Of a DNA stretch of 64,000 nt, positions 1-11,107 are shown piece after piece (position 1 is the stretch's first letter; each line of letters opens with the position of its first letter). The notes under the pieces are model-generated. The model saw only the letters and a program-made list of their open reading frames with translations. It did no database searches and was not told where the DNA came from. The stretch is taken from the NCBI RefSeq assembly GCF_001423125.1, contig NZ_LMNW01000002.1:89998-153997 (forward strand), given 5' to 3'. The position numbers were made by a program, and so were the translations under genes. The stretch is from Duganella sp. Leaf126 (lineage in GTDB: Bacteria > Pseudomonadota > Gammaproteobacteria > Burkholderiales > Burkholderiaceae_D).

Positions 1-836
1 CCGGGATTGGTCGGATGGCCGGACACCTTGGCAACGATGTCGCGCGCGATGCGTCCCTTGTAAAACGCGTCGGCGCCGCCGTCGGCGATCTCGCGCAGCG
101 TGCGCGCCAGCTCGGGATTTTTCAGGACGTAGCCGACCGGGCGCGGCTGGCCGGCGTCGTCGAAGAAGTAGGCGCGCGCCACCGGATCGCGGGCCAGGTA
201 TTTGTCCCACCGGAGCAGCGCGTTCAGGCGCGGGCTGACGGCAAAGCCGTCGTCGGCCAGCTTGATGGCCGGCGCGAACAGGGCTTTCCATGGCAGCCGG
301 CCATGCTGCTTGTGGGCCAGCTCCAGCATGCGCAGCACACCGGGCGCACCGACCGAGCGCCCGCCCACCACGCCGGTCTCGCGCGATACCGGCTTGCCAT
401 CCTTGTCCTGGAACAGGTGCTCGTCGGCGGCGGCCGGCGCCGTCTCGCGGCCATCGTAGGACTGCACGCGTTTGCCGTCCGAGTACATCAGGAACGACCC
501 GCCACCGATGCCCGACGATTGCGGCTCCACCAGCGTGAGCACCATCTGGGTGGCGATGGCCGCATCGATGGCCGCGCCGCCCTGCTTGAGGATCTGGTAC
601 CCGGCCTGGGTCGCAAGAGGATTGGCGGCAGCCACCATGAACTTCTGCGATGACTTGCCGGCCTTTTCGGTGTAGCCGGTGGCGATTTCGGGCGCCACGT
701 CGTGCGCACTGCCAGCGACCTTGCCCGGCACGCTGGCCGGCGCCTGCAGCTGGGCGTACGCGGGGGCATAGAAAGCGGGAGCGTGCAACGCCCCCAGCAC
801 GGCGGCGGCCAGCGCCAGGTTCTTCAAACGTGTCAT
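1..836 (-). CDS. ggt: Gamma-glutamyltransferase, N-terminal part (partial at window edge)
   Basis: The frame runs from an ATG at 834-836 off the left edge without a stop, giving about 278 residues of the roughly 560-580 of a periplasmic gamma-glutamyltranspeptidase. An N-terminal signal peptide (MTRLKNLALAAAVLGALHAP) is followed by the family hallmark region: AANPLATQAGYQIL, then GGAAIDAAIATQMVL and EPQSSGIGGGSFLMY. These belong to the large subunit. The autocatalytic Thr that starts the small subunit lies outside the window. The enzyme hydrolyses glutathione and transfers its gamma-glutamyl group. It lies downstream of the SDR gene on the same strand, 110 bp apart. Family call is firm; the gene's completeness cannot be judged. 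Confidence 0.93.
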   Translation of the reverse strand, partial: MTRLKNLALAAAVLGALHAPAFYAPAYAQLQAPASVPGKVAGSAHDVAPEIATGYTEKAGKSSQKFMVAAANPLATQAGYQILKQGGAAIDAAIATQMVLTLVEPQSSGIGGGSFLMYSDGKRVQSYDGRETAPAAADEHLFQDKDGKPVSRETGVVGGRSVGAPGVLRMLELAHKQHGRLPWKALFAPAIKLADDGFAVSPRLNALLRWDKYLARDPVARAYFFDDAGQPRPVGYVLKNPELARTLREIADGGADAFYKGRIARDIVAKVSGHPTNP

Positions 837-946
837 GGGATCTCCGGGTCGGGGCACGCAACCTGCGGCGCGCCTGAACGGCCATCGTACACGAAATCGT
901 TTAAATCGTTTACTGCTGAACTTGATGCTTATTTGCTCACGCCAGC

Positions 947-1705
947 CTATTTGGCCGCCATGCGGATGGCGCCGTCGAGCCGTATCACCTCGCCGTTGAG
1001 CATGGTGTTCTCGATGATGGCGCGCGCCAGCTGGGCGTATTCGTCCGGCTTGCCCAGGCGCGGCGGGAACGGCACCATGGCACCGAGCGCGTCGCGCACC
1101 TCTTGCGGCATGCCGAGCATCATCGGCGTCTCGAAAATGCCGGGTGCGATGGCCATCACGCGGATCCCGCTGCGCGCCAGGTCGCGTGCCATCGGCAACG
1201 TCAGGCCGGCCACCGCCGCCTTCGACGACGCATACGCCGCCTGGCCCATCTGGCCATCGTAGGCCGCCACCGACGCAGTGTTGATGATCACGCCGCGCTC
1301 GCCGTTGTCGAGCGGCGCATTCCTGCCCATCGCTTCGGCCGCCAGGCGCGCCATATTGAAGGTGCCCACCAGGTTGATCGCCACCACGCGCTGGAACAGG
1401 TCGAGCGCATGCGCGCCTTCCTTGCCGACGGTCTTGGCGGCCGGCGCGATGCCGGCGCAGTTGACCAGGCCGCGCAGCGTTCCCAGTGAAACGGCTGCCG
1501 CCACCGCGCTCTGCGCATCGGTCTCGGACGTCACATCGCAGCGCACGAACACGCCGTCCAGTTCCGCCGCCAGCGCGCGACCGCCCTCTTCCTGCACGTC
1601 GGCCAGCACCACCTTGCCGCCAGCTTGCGCCAGCATGCGCGCAGTGGCGGCGCCCAGGCCCGAAGCGCCGCCGGTGATGATGAATACCTGTTCTTTGATT
1701 TGCAT
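947..1705 (-). CDS. SDR-family 3-hydroxyacyl-CoA dehydrogenase (HSD17B10-like)
   Basis: A 252-residue classical short-chain dehydrogenase. The Rossmann motif TGGASGLG is at residues 11-18, an Asp follows beta2 (NAD preference), then an NCAG motif and the catalytic Ser plus YASSK tetrad near residues 147-164. The sequence IAPGIFETPMMLGMP and the C-terminal ENTMLNGEVIRLDGAIRM are typical of type-II 3-hydroxyacyl-CoA dehydrogenases acting in fatty-acid or branched-chain amino-acid beta-oxidation. Two overlapping palindromes lie 47-70 bp upstream of the start, resembling operators of acyl-CoA-pathway regulators. Exact substrate is inferred; a short-chain 2-methyl-3-hydroxyacyl-CoA is the best guess. 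Confidence 0.88.
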   Translation of the reverse strand: MQIKEQVFIITGGASGLGAATARMLAQAGGKVVLADVQEEGGRALAAELDGVFVRCDVTSETDAQSAVAAAVSLGTLRGLVNCAGIAPAAKTVGKEGAHALDLFQRVVAINLVGTFNMARLAAEAMGRNAPLDNGERGVIINTASVAAYDGQMGQAAYASSKAAVAGLTLPMARDLARSGIRVMAIAPGIFETPMMLGMPQEVRDALGAMVPFPPRLGKPDEYAQLARAIIENTMLNGEVIRLDGAIRMAAK

Positions 1706-1751
1706 GGTGTCTCCACGAGTAAGGCCGATTGTCGATGATCGCCGAGTTTAG

Positions 1752-1775
1752 GTTTACGTTGACGTAAACGTCAAC
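1752..1775. promoter_or_regulatory. Two overlapping 18-bp palindromes, candidate LiuR-type operator
   Basis: GTTTACGT-TG-ACGTAAAC (1752-1769) and GTTGACGT-AA-ACGTCAAC (1758-1775) overlap by 12 bases; each has perfect 8-bp arms around 2 bp. They lie 47-70 bp upstream of the SDR start. The TT(T/G)ACGT-N2-ACGT(A/C)AA pattern resembles, as I recall it, the motif of LiuR, a MerR-family regulator of branched-chain amino-acid catabolism in proteobacteria. The palindromes are directly seen; the regulator name is inference. Confidence 0.6.
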
Positions 1776-1834
1776 ATCACCGTGCGATTGTAACGACTTT
1801 CAGTGCGCAGAGATACCGGCGATGCACCTGCCGC

Positions 1835-2488
1835 TCAGCACTGGATGAAGGCGCCGTTGCGCGAACACAGTCTGCCGCTGGGACTGACCACGGTGTTGCC
1901 GGGGCCGTTGTTGTAGCGCTGGCCGTTGGGACCGTAGCAGCCGCCGGCGTCGCAACCGGCGGTGGGCACCGGCGCGCCGGGACGCGCAACGGGATCGATG
2001 CGCGAGGGCGTGGCCGGCGTAAGCGGCCGCGGTGGCGTGGGCAGTACCCGCGACGGCGTGGCGGGCAACGGCGTACCACGCAGCGAAGCCCCCGGCACCG
2101 GCGTCGTGGCCGCTGGCGGTCTGGCCGCATCGCGCGGATCGCTTTCGGCGGGCGAGACCCGCTCGATCGCCTGCGGCACCGGGCGCCGCGGCATCGGGTC
2201 GAGCGCCTTGGCCGTGCGGCACGGCTCTTCGGCCAGGCGCGTACCATCGTCGCTGAGCTTGCAGGGCGGCAGCTTGGCATAGGCTTCTTTCTCGGTATCG
2301 ACCTCGGGCGCGCGCGGTGGCGCCGGAGTGGACAACTGTGGCGCTGGCGCAGTCTGTGGCACCTGCTGGTGCGCGAGCGCGCCAGCTGCCAGCAGCGCGC
2401 CCGCAAGCCACGCCGCCACGCCCAGCCGGACGCCCAGCCGGCGATCTGCGCGCAGGCCCGGCTTCTTACCGATGATTGATCGTTGCAT
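1835..2488 (-). CDS. Secreted proline-rich hypothetical protein with C-terminal Cys motif
   Basis: A 217-residue protein with a long basic N-terminus followed by a hydrophobic segment (about residues 24-38, ending ALAHQ), so a signal peptide or anchor. A Pro/Ala/Arg-rich disordered middle follows, and the last 40 residues hold CDAGGCYGPNGQRYNN and CSRNGAFIQC, four cysteines likely forming disulphides in the periplasm. Two further Cys (PPCKL, EEPC) sit near residues 75-90. I do not recognise a function. The gene sits 32 bp upstream of the hppA stop in genome order on the same strand, with no shared pathway apparent. Confidence 0.7.
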   Translation of the reverse strand: MQRSIIGKKPGLRADRRLGVRLGVAAWLAGALLAAGALAHQQVPQTAPAPQLSTPAPPRAPEVDTEKEAYAKLPPCKLSDDGTRLAEEPCRTAKALDPMPRRPVPQAIERVSPAESDPRDAARPPAATTPVPGASLRGTPLPATPSRVLPTPPRPLTPATPSRIDPVARPGAPVPTAGCDAGGCYGPNGQRYNNGPGNTVVSPSGRLCSRNGAFIQC

Positions 2489-2520
2489 GATGGTCTCCTC
2501 CTGCCGGATATCGTACCAGC

Positions 2521-4701
<2,181 letters not shown>

Positions 4702-4764
4702 GATGTCCCCTCTCGTTGTCGAACTGCACGAACGTCAAAAACGGGGACTCGCTGAGCAGCCCAT

Positions 4765-4791
4765 GAAAAAAGCGGACGCTCGGTCCGCTTT
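4765..4791 (-). terminator. Rho-independent terminator of adk
   Basis: Inverted repeat AAAGCGGAC (4769-4777) and GTCCGCTTT (4783-4791) with a 5-nt loop. Read on the minus strand it is followed by a run of Ts (complement of the A run at 4766-4771). It begins 7 bp after the adk stop. Confidence 0.85.
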
Positions 4792-4797
4792 CAGGTC

Positions 4798-5804
<1,007 letters not shown>

Positions 5805-6566
5805 TCACGAATAATGCAGCCGCACCCGGGCCAGGTCGTCGGGCGTATCGACGCCGGCAGCAGGCGCCGTGTCGGTCACGTGCACGGCGATCGGGTAGCC
5901 GTGCCACAGCACCCGCAGCTGCTCGAGCGCCTCGATGCCTTCCAGCGGCGAGACGGCCAGCGCGGGGTAGGTTTGCAGGAAGTCGTTGCGGTAGGCGTAC
6001 AGGCCGATGTGGCGCAGCGGCACGTAGCCGTCCGGCAGCGCCGACTGGATGCGGGCAAAACCGTCGCGGTGCCACGGGATGGTGGCGCGCGAAAAATACA
6101 GGGCGCGATCCAGCTTGTCGAGCACCACCTTGACCACGTTGGGATTGAAGGCGTCGGCGGCGTCGTGCAGCGGATGGGCGCAGGTGGCCATCGGCACGTC
6201 GGCGCCGATGCGGGCGGCGACGGCCTGCAGCAGGCCGGGATCGATCAGCGGCTCGTCGCCCTGCAGGTTGACCACCACGGCGTCCGCTGCCAGGTCCAGC
6301 ATGCGCGCCACCTCGGCGATGCGGTCGGTGCCGGACGGATGGTCGGCGCGCGTCATGCACACGTCCACGCCGTGCGCTGCGCAGGCAGCGCGGATATCGT
6401 CATGGTCGGTGGCGACGATGATGCGCGCCGCACCGGACAGCTGGGCGCGCTCGGCCACGCGCACCACCATCGGCTTGCCGCCGAGATCGGCCAGCGGCTT
6501 GTTGGGCAGCCGGGTGGACGCCAGGCGCGCCGGAATGATGACGGTGAAGCCGGACGACCCCGCCAC
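5805..6566 (-). CDS. kdsB: 3-deoxy-manno-octulosonate cytidylyltransferase (CMP-Kdo synthetase)
   Basis: A 253-residue cytosolic nucleotidyltransferase that activates Kdo with CTP for lipid A core assembly. Motifs: [17 protein letters not shown] (CTP binding) near the N-terminus, [12 protein letters not shown], and [11 protein letters not shown] (metal and substrate site). The start is GTG (6564-6566), directly after the TAA of the Trm112-like gene, with AAGG about 8 nt upstream, so translation is probably coupled. Same operon as lpxK, fitting LPS synthesis. Confidence 0.97.
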   Translation of the reverse strand: MAGSSGFTVIIPARLASTRLPNKPLADLGGKPMVVRVAERAQLSGAARIIVATDHDDIRAACAAHGVDVCMTRADHPSGTDRIAEVARMLDLAADAVVVNLQGDEPLIDPGLLQAVAARIGADVPMATCAHPLHDAADAFNPNVVKVVLDKLDRALYFSRATIPWHRDGFARIQSALPDGYVPLRHIGLYAYRNDFLQTYPALAVSPLEGIEALEQLRVLWHGYPIAVHVTDTAPAAGVDTPDDLARVRLHYS

Positions 6567-6743
6567 TTAGTCCGCCTTGTCCTGCAAGGTGCGGGCCTCG
6601 TCGGCCCACATGATCGGAATGCCGTCGCGGATCGGGTATGCCAGGCGGTCGCCCTTGCAAATCATTTCCTGGGCTTTCTTATCGTACTCCAGGGGGCCTT
6701 TGCAGACCGGGCACACCAGGATATCAAGCAGTCTTGCGTCCAC
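6567..6743 (-). CDS. Trm112/YcaR-like zinc protein
   Basis: A 58-residue protein starting at GTG (6741-6743), reading [20 protein letters not shown]. It has the CPVCKGPL zinc half-motif and the conserved IRDGIPIMW close to the C-terminus, as in the YcaR/Trm112 (UPF0434) family. In many proteobacteria it lies between lpxK and kdsB, as here. It overlaps the lpxK 3' end by 20 bp and abuts kdsB. Upstream in-frame codons would add about 34 non-conserved residues, so the GTG start is preferred. Confidence 0.9.
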   Translation of the reverse strand: MDARLLDILVCPVCKGPLEYDKKAQEMICKGDRLAYPIRDGIPIMWADEARTLQDKAD

Positions 6744-7761
6744 GACATTTCTCCACGATTTGGTCGGCCAGCGCGCCATCGATGTGCGCCGTGACCGGGA
6801 CGACCCATAGTCGCGGGTCGTCTCTGAGTTCTTCAATTTGCGCACATTTTACTGCATCCTTCTCGGTGATCAAGATCACATCGGCGTGCAGGGCGTCGAA
6901 AGGCCGGTCGCGGAAGTCGTGGTGGTCGGGCAGCGGCAGCTCGGCGATGGTCAGACCGGCCGCCTTGAGCATGCCGAAGAACCGCGCCGGGTTGCCGATG
7001 CCGGCAGCGGCAGCCAGGCGCCGGCCCGGCTGCTGCAGCGCGGCCAGCGGCATGCGCCGGTTGCGATCGGCCAGCTGCTCGGCGTGGCTGCCGGCCAGCG
7101 TCATCCGGATCGGCGCCCGCGCGCCTGCCCCACCGCCGACCGACCGCACCAGCGCATCGGTCAGCAGCGGAGCATTGATCACCGTGAAATCGCGCCGCCG
7201 CGAAACCGGTTCGCGCAGCGGCCCGGCCGGCAGCAGCCAGCCGTTGCCGGCGCCGCGGCCGTCGAACAGGATGATTTCGATATCGCGCTGCAGCGCATAG
7301 TGCTGCAGGCCGTCGTCGGTGAGCAGCACGTCGAGCTCGGGATGGGCCGCCAGCAGCGCACGGCCGGTGGCGGCGCGGTCGCGCCCCACCATCACCGGGC
7401 AGCCGGTGCGCTGGCGGATCAGCAGCGGTTCGTCGCCCACCTCGGCCGGCGTGGCGTCGGCGCCCACCTCGCGCGGCGCGGCGCCGGCGCTGCCGTGGCC
7501 GCGCGAGATCACGCCCGGGCGCATGCCGGCCGCCTGCAGCGCCTGCACCAGCCAGATCGTCAGCGGCGTCTTGCCGGTGCCGCCGATGTAGATATTGCCG
7601 ACCACGACCACCGGCACCGGCAACCGCGACGACGCCAGCCAGCCGGCCAGGAACAGCGCTGCCCGCACCGCGGTGACAGCCCGGAACAGCAACGACAGCG
7701 GCCACAGCGCGCACGCGAGCGGCCCCCGGCGCAGCCAGTTGCGGGTCAGCGCGGCTTCCAG
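6724..7761 (-). CDS. lpxK: Tetraacyldisaccharide 4'-kinase
   Basis: Inner-membrane lipid A kinase (4'-phosphorylation of the tetraacyl disaccharide), about 345 residues from the chosen start. The N-terminal hydrophobic segment ([18 protein letters not shown]) precedes the P-loop [24 protein letters not shown] and TDDGLQH follow, all family hallmarks. The frame has no ATG, GTG or TTG between the exbD stop and the conserved N-terminus; the best candidate is CTG at 7759-7761 (reading [13 protein letters not shown]). The open frame continues far upstream through non-coding repeats, which is an artefact. The function is firm and the start is uncertain. Confidence 0.93.
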   Translation of the reverse strand: MEAALTRNWLRRGPLACALWPLSLLFRAVTAVRAALFLAGWLASSRLPVPVVVVGNIYIGGTGKTPLTIWLVQALQAAGMRPGVISRGHGSAGAAPREVGADATPAEVGDEPLLIRQRTGCPVMVGRDRAATGRALLAAHPELDVLLTDDGLQHYALQRDIEIILFDGRGAGNGWLLPAGPLREPVSRRRDFTVINAPLLTDALVRSVGGGAGARAPIRMTLAGSHAEQLADRNRRMPLAALQQPGRRLAAAAGIGNPARFFGMLKAAGLTIAELPLPDHHDFRDRPFDALHADVILITEKDAVKCAQIEELRDDPRLWVVPVTAHIDGALADQIVEKCRGRKTA

Positions 7762-7805
7762 AGTCGCGCCTGCCGGCGCCTGCGCCGGCGTCCTGGGCGG
7801 TGCGC

Positions 7806-8240
7806 CTATTTCCCGCCCCCGGTCTGGGCCGCGAACGTGAGCCGGTCGAAACCGGCAATGCGCGCCGCTTCCATCACATTGACCACCATCTGGTGCATCG
7901 CGAACTGGTCGGCGTTGACGATCACGACCGGCGCTTTGTCCTTCAGGCCGCTCTTGTCGGCCACGCCGCGCATCGCCTGCGCCAGGCCGGCCACGTCGCG
8001 AAACGAGACGGGGTCGCCATTGATCGTGTAGTTGCCCTTGGCGTCGACCGTCACATTGAGTTCGAACGGCTTGTCCTCCGGCTTTTGCGCCTCGGCCGTC
8101 GGCAGCGTGATCTGCAGCTCGGTGAACTTGCTGTAGGTGGTGGACACCATCAGGAAGATCAGAATCACCAGCAGCACGTCGATGAACGGAATCAGGTTGA
8201 TCTCGGGGTCTTCCCTGCCTTTGCCTTTGCGGAAATTCAC
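7806..8240 (-). CDS. exbD: ExbD-family energy transducer
   Basis: A 144-residue inner-membrane protein with a single N-terminal helix (INLIPFIDVLLVILIFLMV) carrying the conserved Asp that conducts protons, then a periplasmic domain (about 45-144). It works with ExbB to energise TonB or Tol-like proteins. It lies 9 bp after exbB. No tonB gene is adjacent; the TonB-dependent receptor 12 kb away is a possible client. Confidence 0.95.
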   Translation of the reverse strand: MNFRKGKGREDPEINLIPFIDVLLVILIFLMVSTTYSKFTELQITLPTAEAQKPEDKPFELNVTVDAKGNYTINGDPVSFRDVAGLAQAMRGVADKSGLKDKAPVVIVNADQFAMHQMVVNVMEAARIAGFDRLTFAAQTGGGK

Positions 8241-8249
8241 GGCAGCCCC

Positions 8250-8855
8250 TTACTTGCGCTGGCGGTGCACGACATCGACGAACTTCACCGCCTGCTGCTC
8301 CATGTCGATCACGAAGCTGTCCACCAGCGCGCGGAAGTGGCGGTAGAACACCAGCGTGGGCATGGCGATGGCCAGACCGAAACCGGTGTTGTACAGCGCC
8401 ACCGAGATGCCGTGCGCCAGCTGCGCCGGATTGGCGCCGGACGGATTTTGCGCGCCGAAGATCTCGATCATGCCCACTACCGTGCCGAACAGGCCCATCA
8501 GCGGCGCCAGCGTGGCGATCGTGCCCAGCGTGGTGAGGAAGCGCTCGAGCGTGTGCGCCACGCCGCTGCCCGCTTCCTCGATCGATTCCTTCATCACGTC
8601 GCGCGGCGCATCGACGTTGCGCAGCGCCGCCGCCAGCACGGTGCCCAGCGGCGAGCTTTTTTCCAGCTTGTCGAGGATGTCGGGCGTAATCTGGCCGCCA
8701 CGGTAGACCTGCACCACCTCGTCGAACAGTTTTTTCGGCAGTAATTTGGCGCGGCGCAGGTAGAGCAGGCGTTCGATGATCAGGGCCATGGCAACGATCG
8801 AGGCGATCAGCAACAACCAGATAGGCCAACCTGCAGCTTGAAAAATGGCGAGCAA
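8250..8855 (-). CDS. exbB: MotA/TolQ/ExbB proton channel family protein
   Basis: A 201-residue inner-membrane channel subunit. First helix PIWLLLIASIVAMALIIERL, then cytoplasmic loop, then the paired helices LGTIATLAPLMGLFGTVVGM and ISVALYNTGFGLAIAMPTL typical of ExbB. The start is TTG (8853-8855), preceded by AGGAG with a 6-nt spacer; an upstream extension into the repeat array is not credible. First gene of the exbB-exbD-lpxK-Trm112-kdsB run. Confidence 0.94.
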   Translation of the reverse strand: MLAIFQAAGWPIWLLLIASIVAMALIIERLLYLRRAKLLPKKLFDEVVQVYRGGQITPDILDKLEKSSPLGTVLAAALRNVDAPRDVMKESIEEAGSGVAHTLERFLTTLGTIATLAPLMGLFGTVVGMIEIFGAQNPSGANPAQLAHGISVALYNTGFGLAIAMPTLVFYRHFRALVDSFVIDMEQQAVKFVDVVHRQRK

Positions 8856-8943
8856 AACTAACTCCTGTGGATGAAATGAACCGGGCGCAAGCCCGAAGCC
8901 GCAATGTATCGTGTTGGGCCGCCGCCGGCAAGAGACAGTTATG

Positions 8944-9713
8944 CCCACATTCTGTTGATAAGATTGTGCGCAAGCACCTGGCGCCATGACTAAGTCTTTG
9001 ATTCAAAAGCATAATTTTTCCATGCACGAATTTGACGCATGGCCACGGCGCGGCTGGCAGAACAGGACTCGCGAACTTCTGCACAATTTGTGTGGATAAA
9101 ATTGTGCGCAATCGCCGTGCGATGGCGCAACGGTCTTGATTCATAAGGGAATTTTTTCCCTGAGTAAAAATTTGGCACCGGCCCCGTTTGCGTCCTTTAC
9201 GCAGATTTTTTGCACCGTGTCCTGCGCCGGCGCAGTGGTTTGTGCACTTCTGCACACATTGTGTGGATAAGATTGTGCGCAAGGCCCGTGCTCACAGTGC
9301 AAGCTGTTGATTATAAAGCGATGATGGCCAACGCTCAAAAAAAAGGCAGGCAGTTTGGGGTGCGCTTCCACAGGTAAAATGGCAGTTCTGCACACGTTCT
9401 GTGGACAATATTGTGCGTAATAGGCTTAAGCTGATTCTAAGTCATTGATTCGTCACAAATTCCTGTTGCAGCATAAATTTTAGGCACACCATACAATAGC
9501 GCTCCGCCAGCAAAGTATGAACAGTTTGTGTGGATAACTTTGTGCGTAACCGTGGCAGGCCCGACCAAAGTCCTTGATCCATAAGGTTTTTTTCTTGATG
9601 CAAGTAAATCAGGCAGCCATATTTTTCTTTTAAAATCATGGACCTATCTGTAATACTTCCAGCTCTTTGTATAAGATGACCGCTATGTGACGAGATTCAC
9701 ATTGTGTGGATAG
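8944..9713 (-). repeat. Array of DnaA-box-like repeats between exbB and xseA
   Basis: About 770 bp without a gene. DnaA-box-like 9-mers, all in the same orientation (TTATCCACA read on the minus strand), lie at 8953 (TTATCAACA), 9091, 9262 and 9529 (perfect), 9400 (TTGTCCACA) and 9705 (CTATCCACA); a weaker one is at 8866 (TCATCCACA). In the five units at 8953, 9091, 9262, 9400 and 9529 a second 9-mer, TTGCGCACA or TTACGCACA, begins exactly 12 nt from the first. A TTGAT(T/C) motif begins exactly 45 nt from the first, at 8998, 9136, 9307, 9445 and 9574. The ~20 nt between are conserved in length but not sequence. The unit pitch is 129-176 bp. T-rich tracts follow several units. Function unknown; DnaA binding is inference. 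Confidence 0.8.
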
Positions 9714-9718
9714 TTTTC

Positions 9719-11107
9719 ATGAATGAAACGATGAACTTCGACCCAGCAAACGACTCTGCCGCCGACGGCGCGCCCGTGCTCACCGTGTCGGCACTGAACC
9801 AGGCGGTGGCGCGGCTGCTCGAACGCTCCTTTCCGCTGACCTGGATCGCCGGCGAAATCTCCAATTTCACGCGCGCCAGCTCCGGCCACTGGTATTTCAC
9901 GCTCAAGGACAATGCCGCCCAGGTGCGCGCGGTGATGTTCCGCGGCCGCGCCCAGTACGCCAACTTCACGCCGCGCGAAGGCGACAAGGTCGAGGTGCGG
10001 GCGCTGGTCACGCTGTACGGCGCGCGCGGCGACTACCAGATCAACGTGGAAGCGATCCGCCGCGCCGGCGTGGGCAGCCTGTTCGAGGCGTTTTTGCGGC
10101 TCAAGGAAAAACTCGACGCGGCCGGCCTGTTCCATCCCGACCGCAAGCGCGCCCTGCCGATGTTTCCGCGCGTGGTGGGCATCGTCACCAGCCCGCAGGC
10201 GGCCGCGCTGCGCGACGTGCTGACGACCTTGCGGCGGCGCGCGCCGCACGTGCACGTGGTGCTGTATCCGACGCCGGTGCAGGGCCAGCTGGCGCCGCAG
10301 AAAATCGCCGCCGCCATCGACACCGCATCGCTGCGCAACGACTGCGACGTGCTGATCGTGTGCCGCGGCGGCGGCAGCATCGAGGATCTGTGGTCGTTCA
10401 ACGACGAGGACGTGGCGTACGCGGTAGCCAACTGCCGCATGCCGGTGATTTCCGGCGTCGGCCACGAGACCGATTTCACGATGTGCGACTTCGCTGCCGA
10501 CCTGCGCGCCGCCACGCCGACGGCGGCGGCCGAGCTGGCCGTCACGCCGCGCGCCGACTGGCTGGCATCGCTGCGGACCGACGCCACCGACCTGCGCCGC
10601 GCCATGCGCCGCGCCGTCAGCGACGCTGCCCAGACGCTGGACGGCTACACGCGGCGCCTGCTCAATCCGAAGACCCGGATCGGCCAGCAGCGTCTGCAAC
10701 TGTTGGCGCTCTCGACCGCAATGACGCACGCCCACCGCGCGCCGCTGGTGCGCGCCCGCCACCAGCTCGACCGGCTTGGCGAGCGCCTGGCCGCATGCAC
10801 GCCCGACACGCGCGCCGCCCACGCGGCGCTGCTCGGCCTGCGCGGGCGCGGCGCCGGCGCCATGGTGCGCGCGCTGCAGCAGCGCCGCGCCGCGTTGGCG
10901 GCCCTGTCGGCGCAGCTGGAGTTATTGAATCCGCAGCGCACGCTGGAGCGCGGCTACGCGATCGTCACCGACCCGGCCGGCGCGGTGGTGCGGTCGCCGG
11001 CGCAGATCGCGGCTGGCGCGGTGCTGGGCGTGCGGGTGGCGCAGGGCAGCGCCAGCGTGGCGGTGGCGACGGTCCGGCCGCTGGCGGACCGGCACGAGGA
11101 AAACTAG
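9719..11107 (+). CDS. xseA: Exodeoxyribonuclease VII large subunit
   Basis: A 462-residue single-strand exonuclease subunit. The N-terminal OB fold ([35 protein letters not shown]) spans about residues 20-115. The catalytic domain has [16 protein letters not shown], the [11 protein letters not shown] loop and [11 protein letters not shown], then a coiled-coil region ending [13 protein letters not shown]. The start is taken at ATG 9719; a second ATG is at 9731. The last array box (9705-9713) lies where a Shine-Dalgarno would be. No xseB is nearby. The stop shares CTAG with the converging glucokinase stop. Confidence 0.96.
   Translation: MNETMNFDPANDSAADGAPVLTVSALNQAVARLLERSFPLTWIAGEISNFTRASSGHWYFTLKDNAAQVRAVMFRGRAQYANFTPREGDKVEVRALVTLYGARGDYQINVEAIRRAGVGSLFEAFLRLKEKLDAAGLFHPDRKRALPMFPRVVGIVTSPQAAALRDVLTTLRRRAPHVHVVLYPTPVQGQLAPQKIAAAIDTASLRNDCDVLIVCRGGGSIEDLWSFNDEDVAYAVANCRMPVISGVGHETDFTMCDFAADLRAATPTAAAELAVTPRADWLASLRTDATDLRRAMRRAVSDAAQTLDGYTRRLLNPKTRIGQQRLQLLALSTAMTHAHRAPLVRARHQLDRLGERLAACTPDTRAAHAALLGLRGRGAGAMVRALQQRRAALAALSAQLELLNPQRTLERGYAIVTDPAGAVVRSPAQIAAGAVLGVRVAQGSASVAVATVRPLADRHEEN

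Noticed and set aside
6724..9282. A single 852-residue protein fusing ExbB/ExbD-region frames to LpxK
   Set aside because: The N-terminal 500 residues are the out-of-frame reading of exbB, exbD and the repeat array; only the last ~345 residues are LpxK.
8944..9713. Short minus-strand peptides reading LRTxLSTQ in several array units, as possible small proteins
   Set aside because: Only two units have an ATG in frame; the units at 9262 and 9400 have stops between the TTGAT motif and the box, so the conserved feature is DNA, not peptide.
8944..9713. Array as the chromosomal replication origin oriC
   Set aside because: None of dnaA, dnaN, recF, gyrB, rnpA or gidA lies nearby, and the surroundings are a normal envelope/repair gene block.
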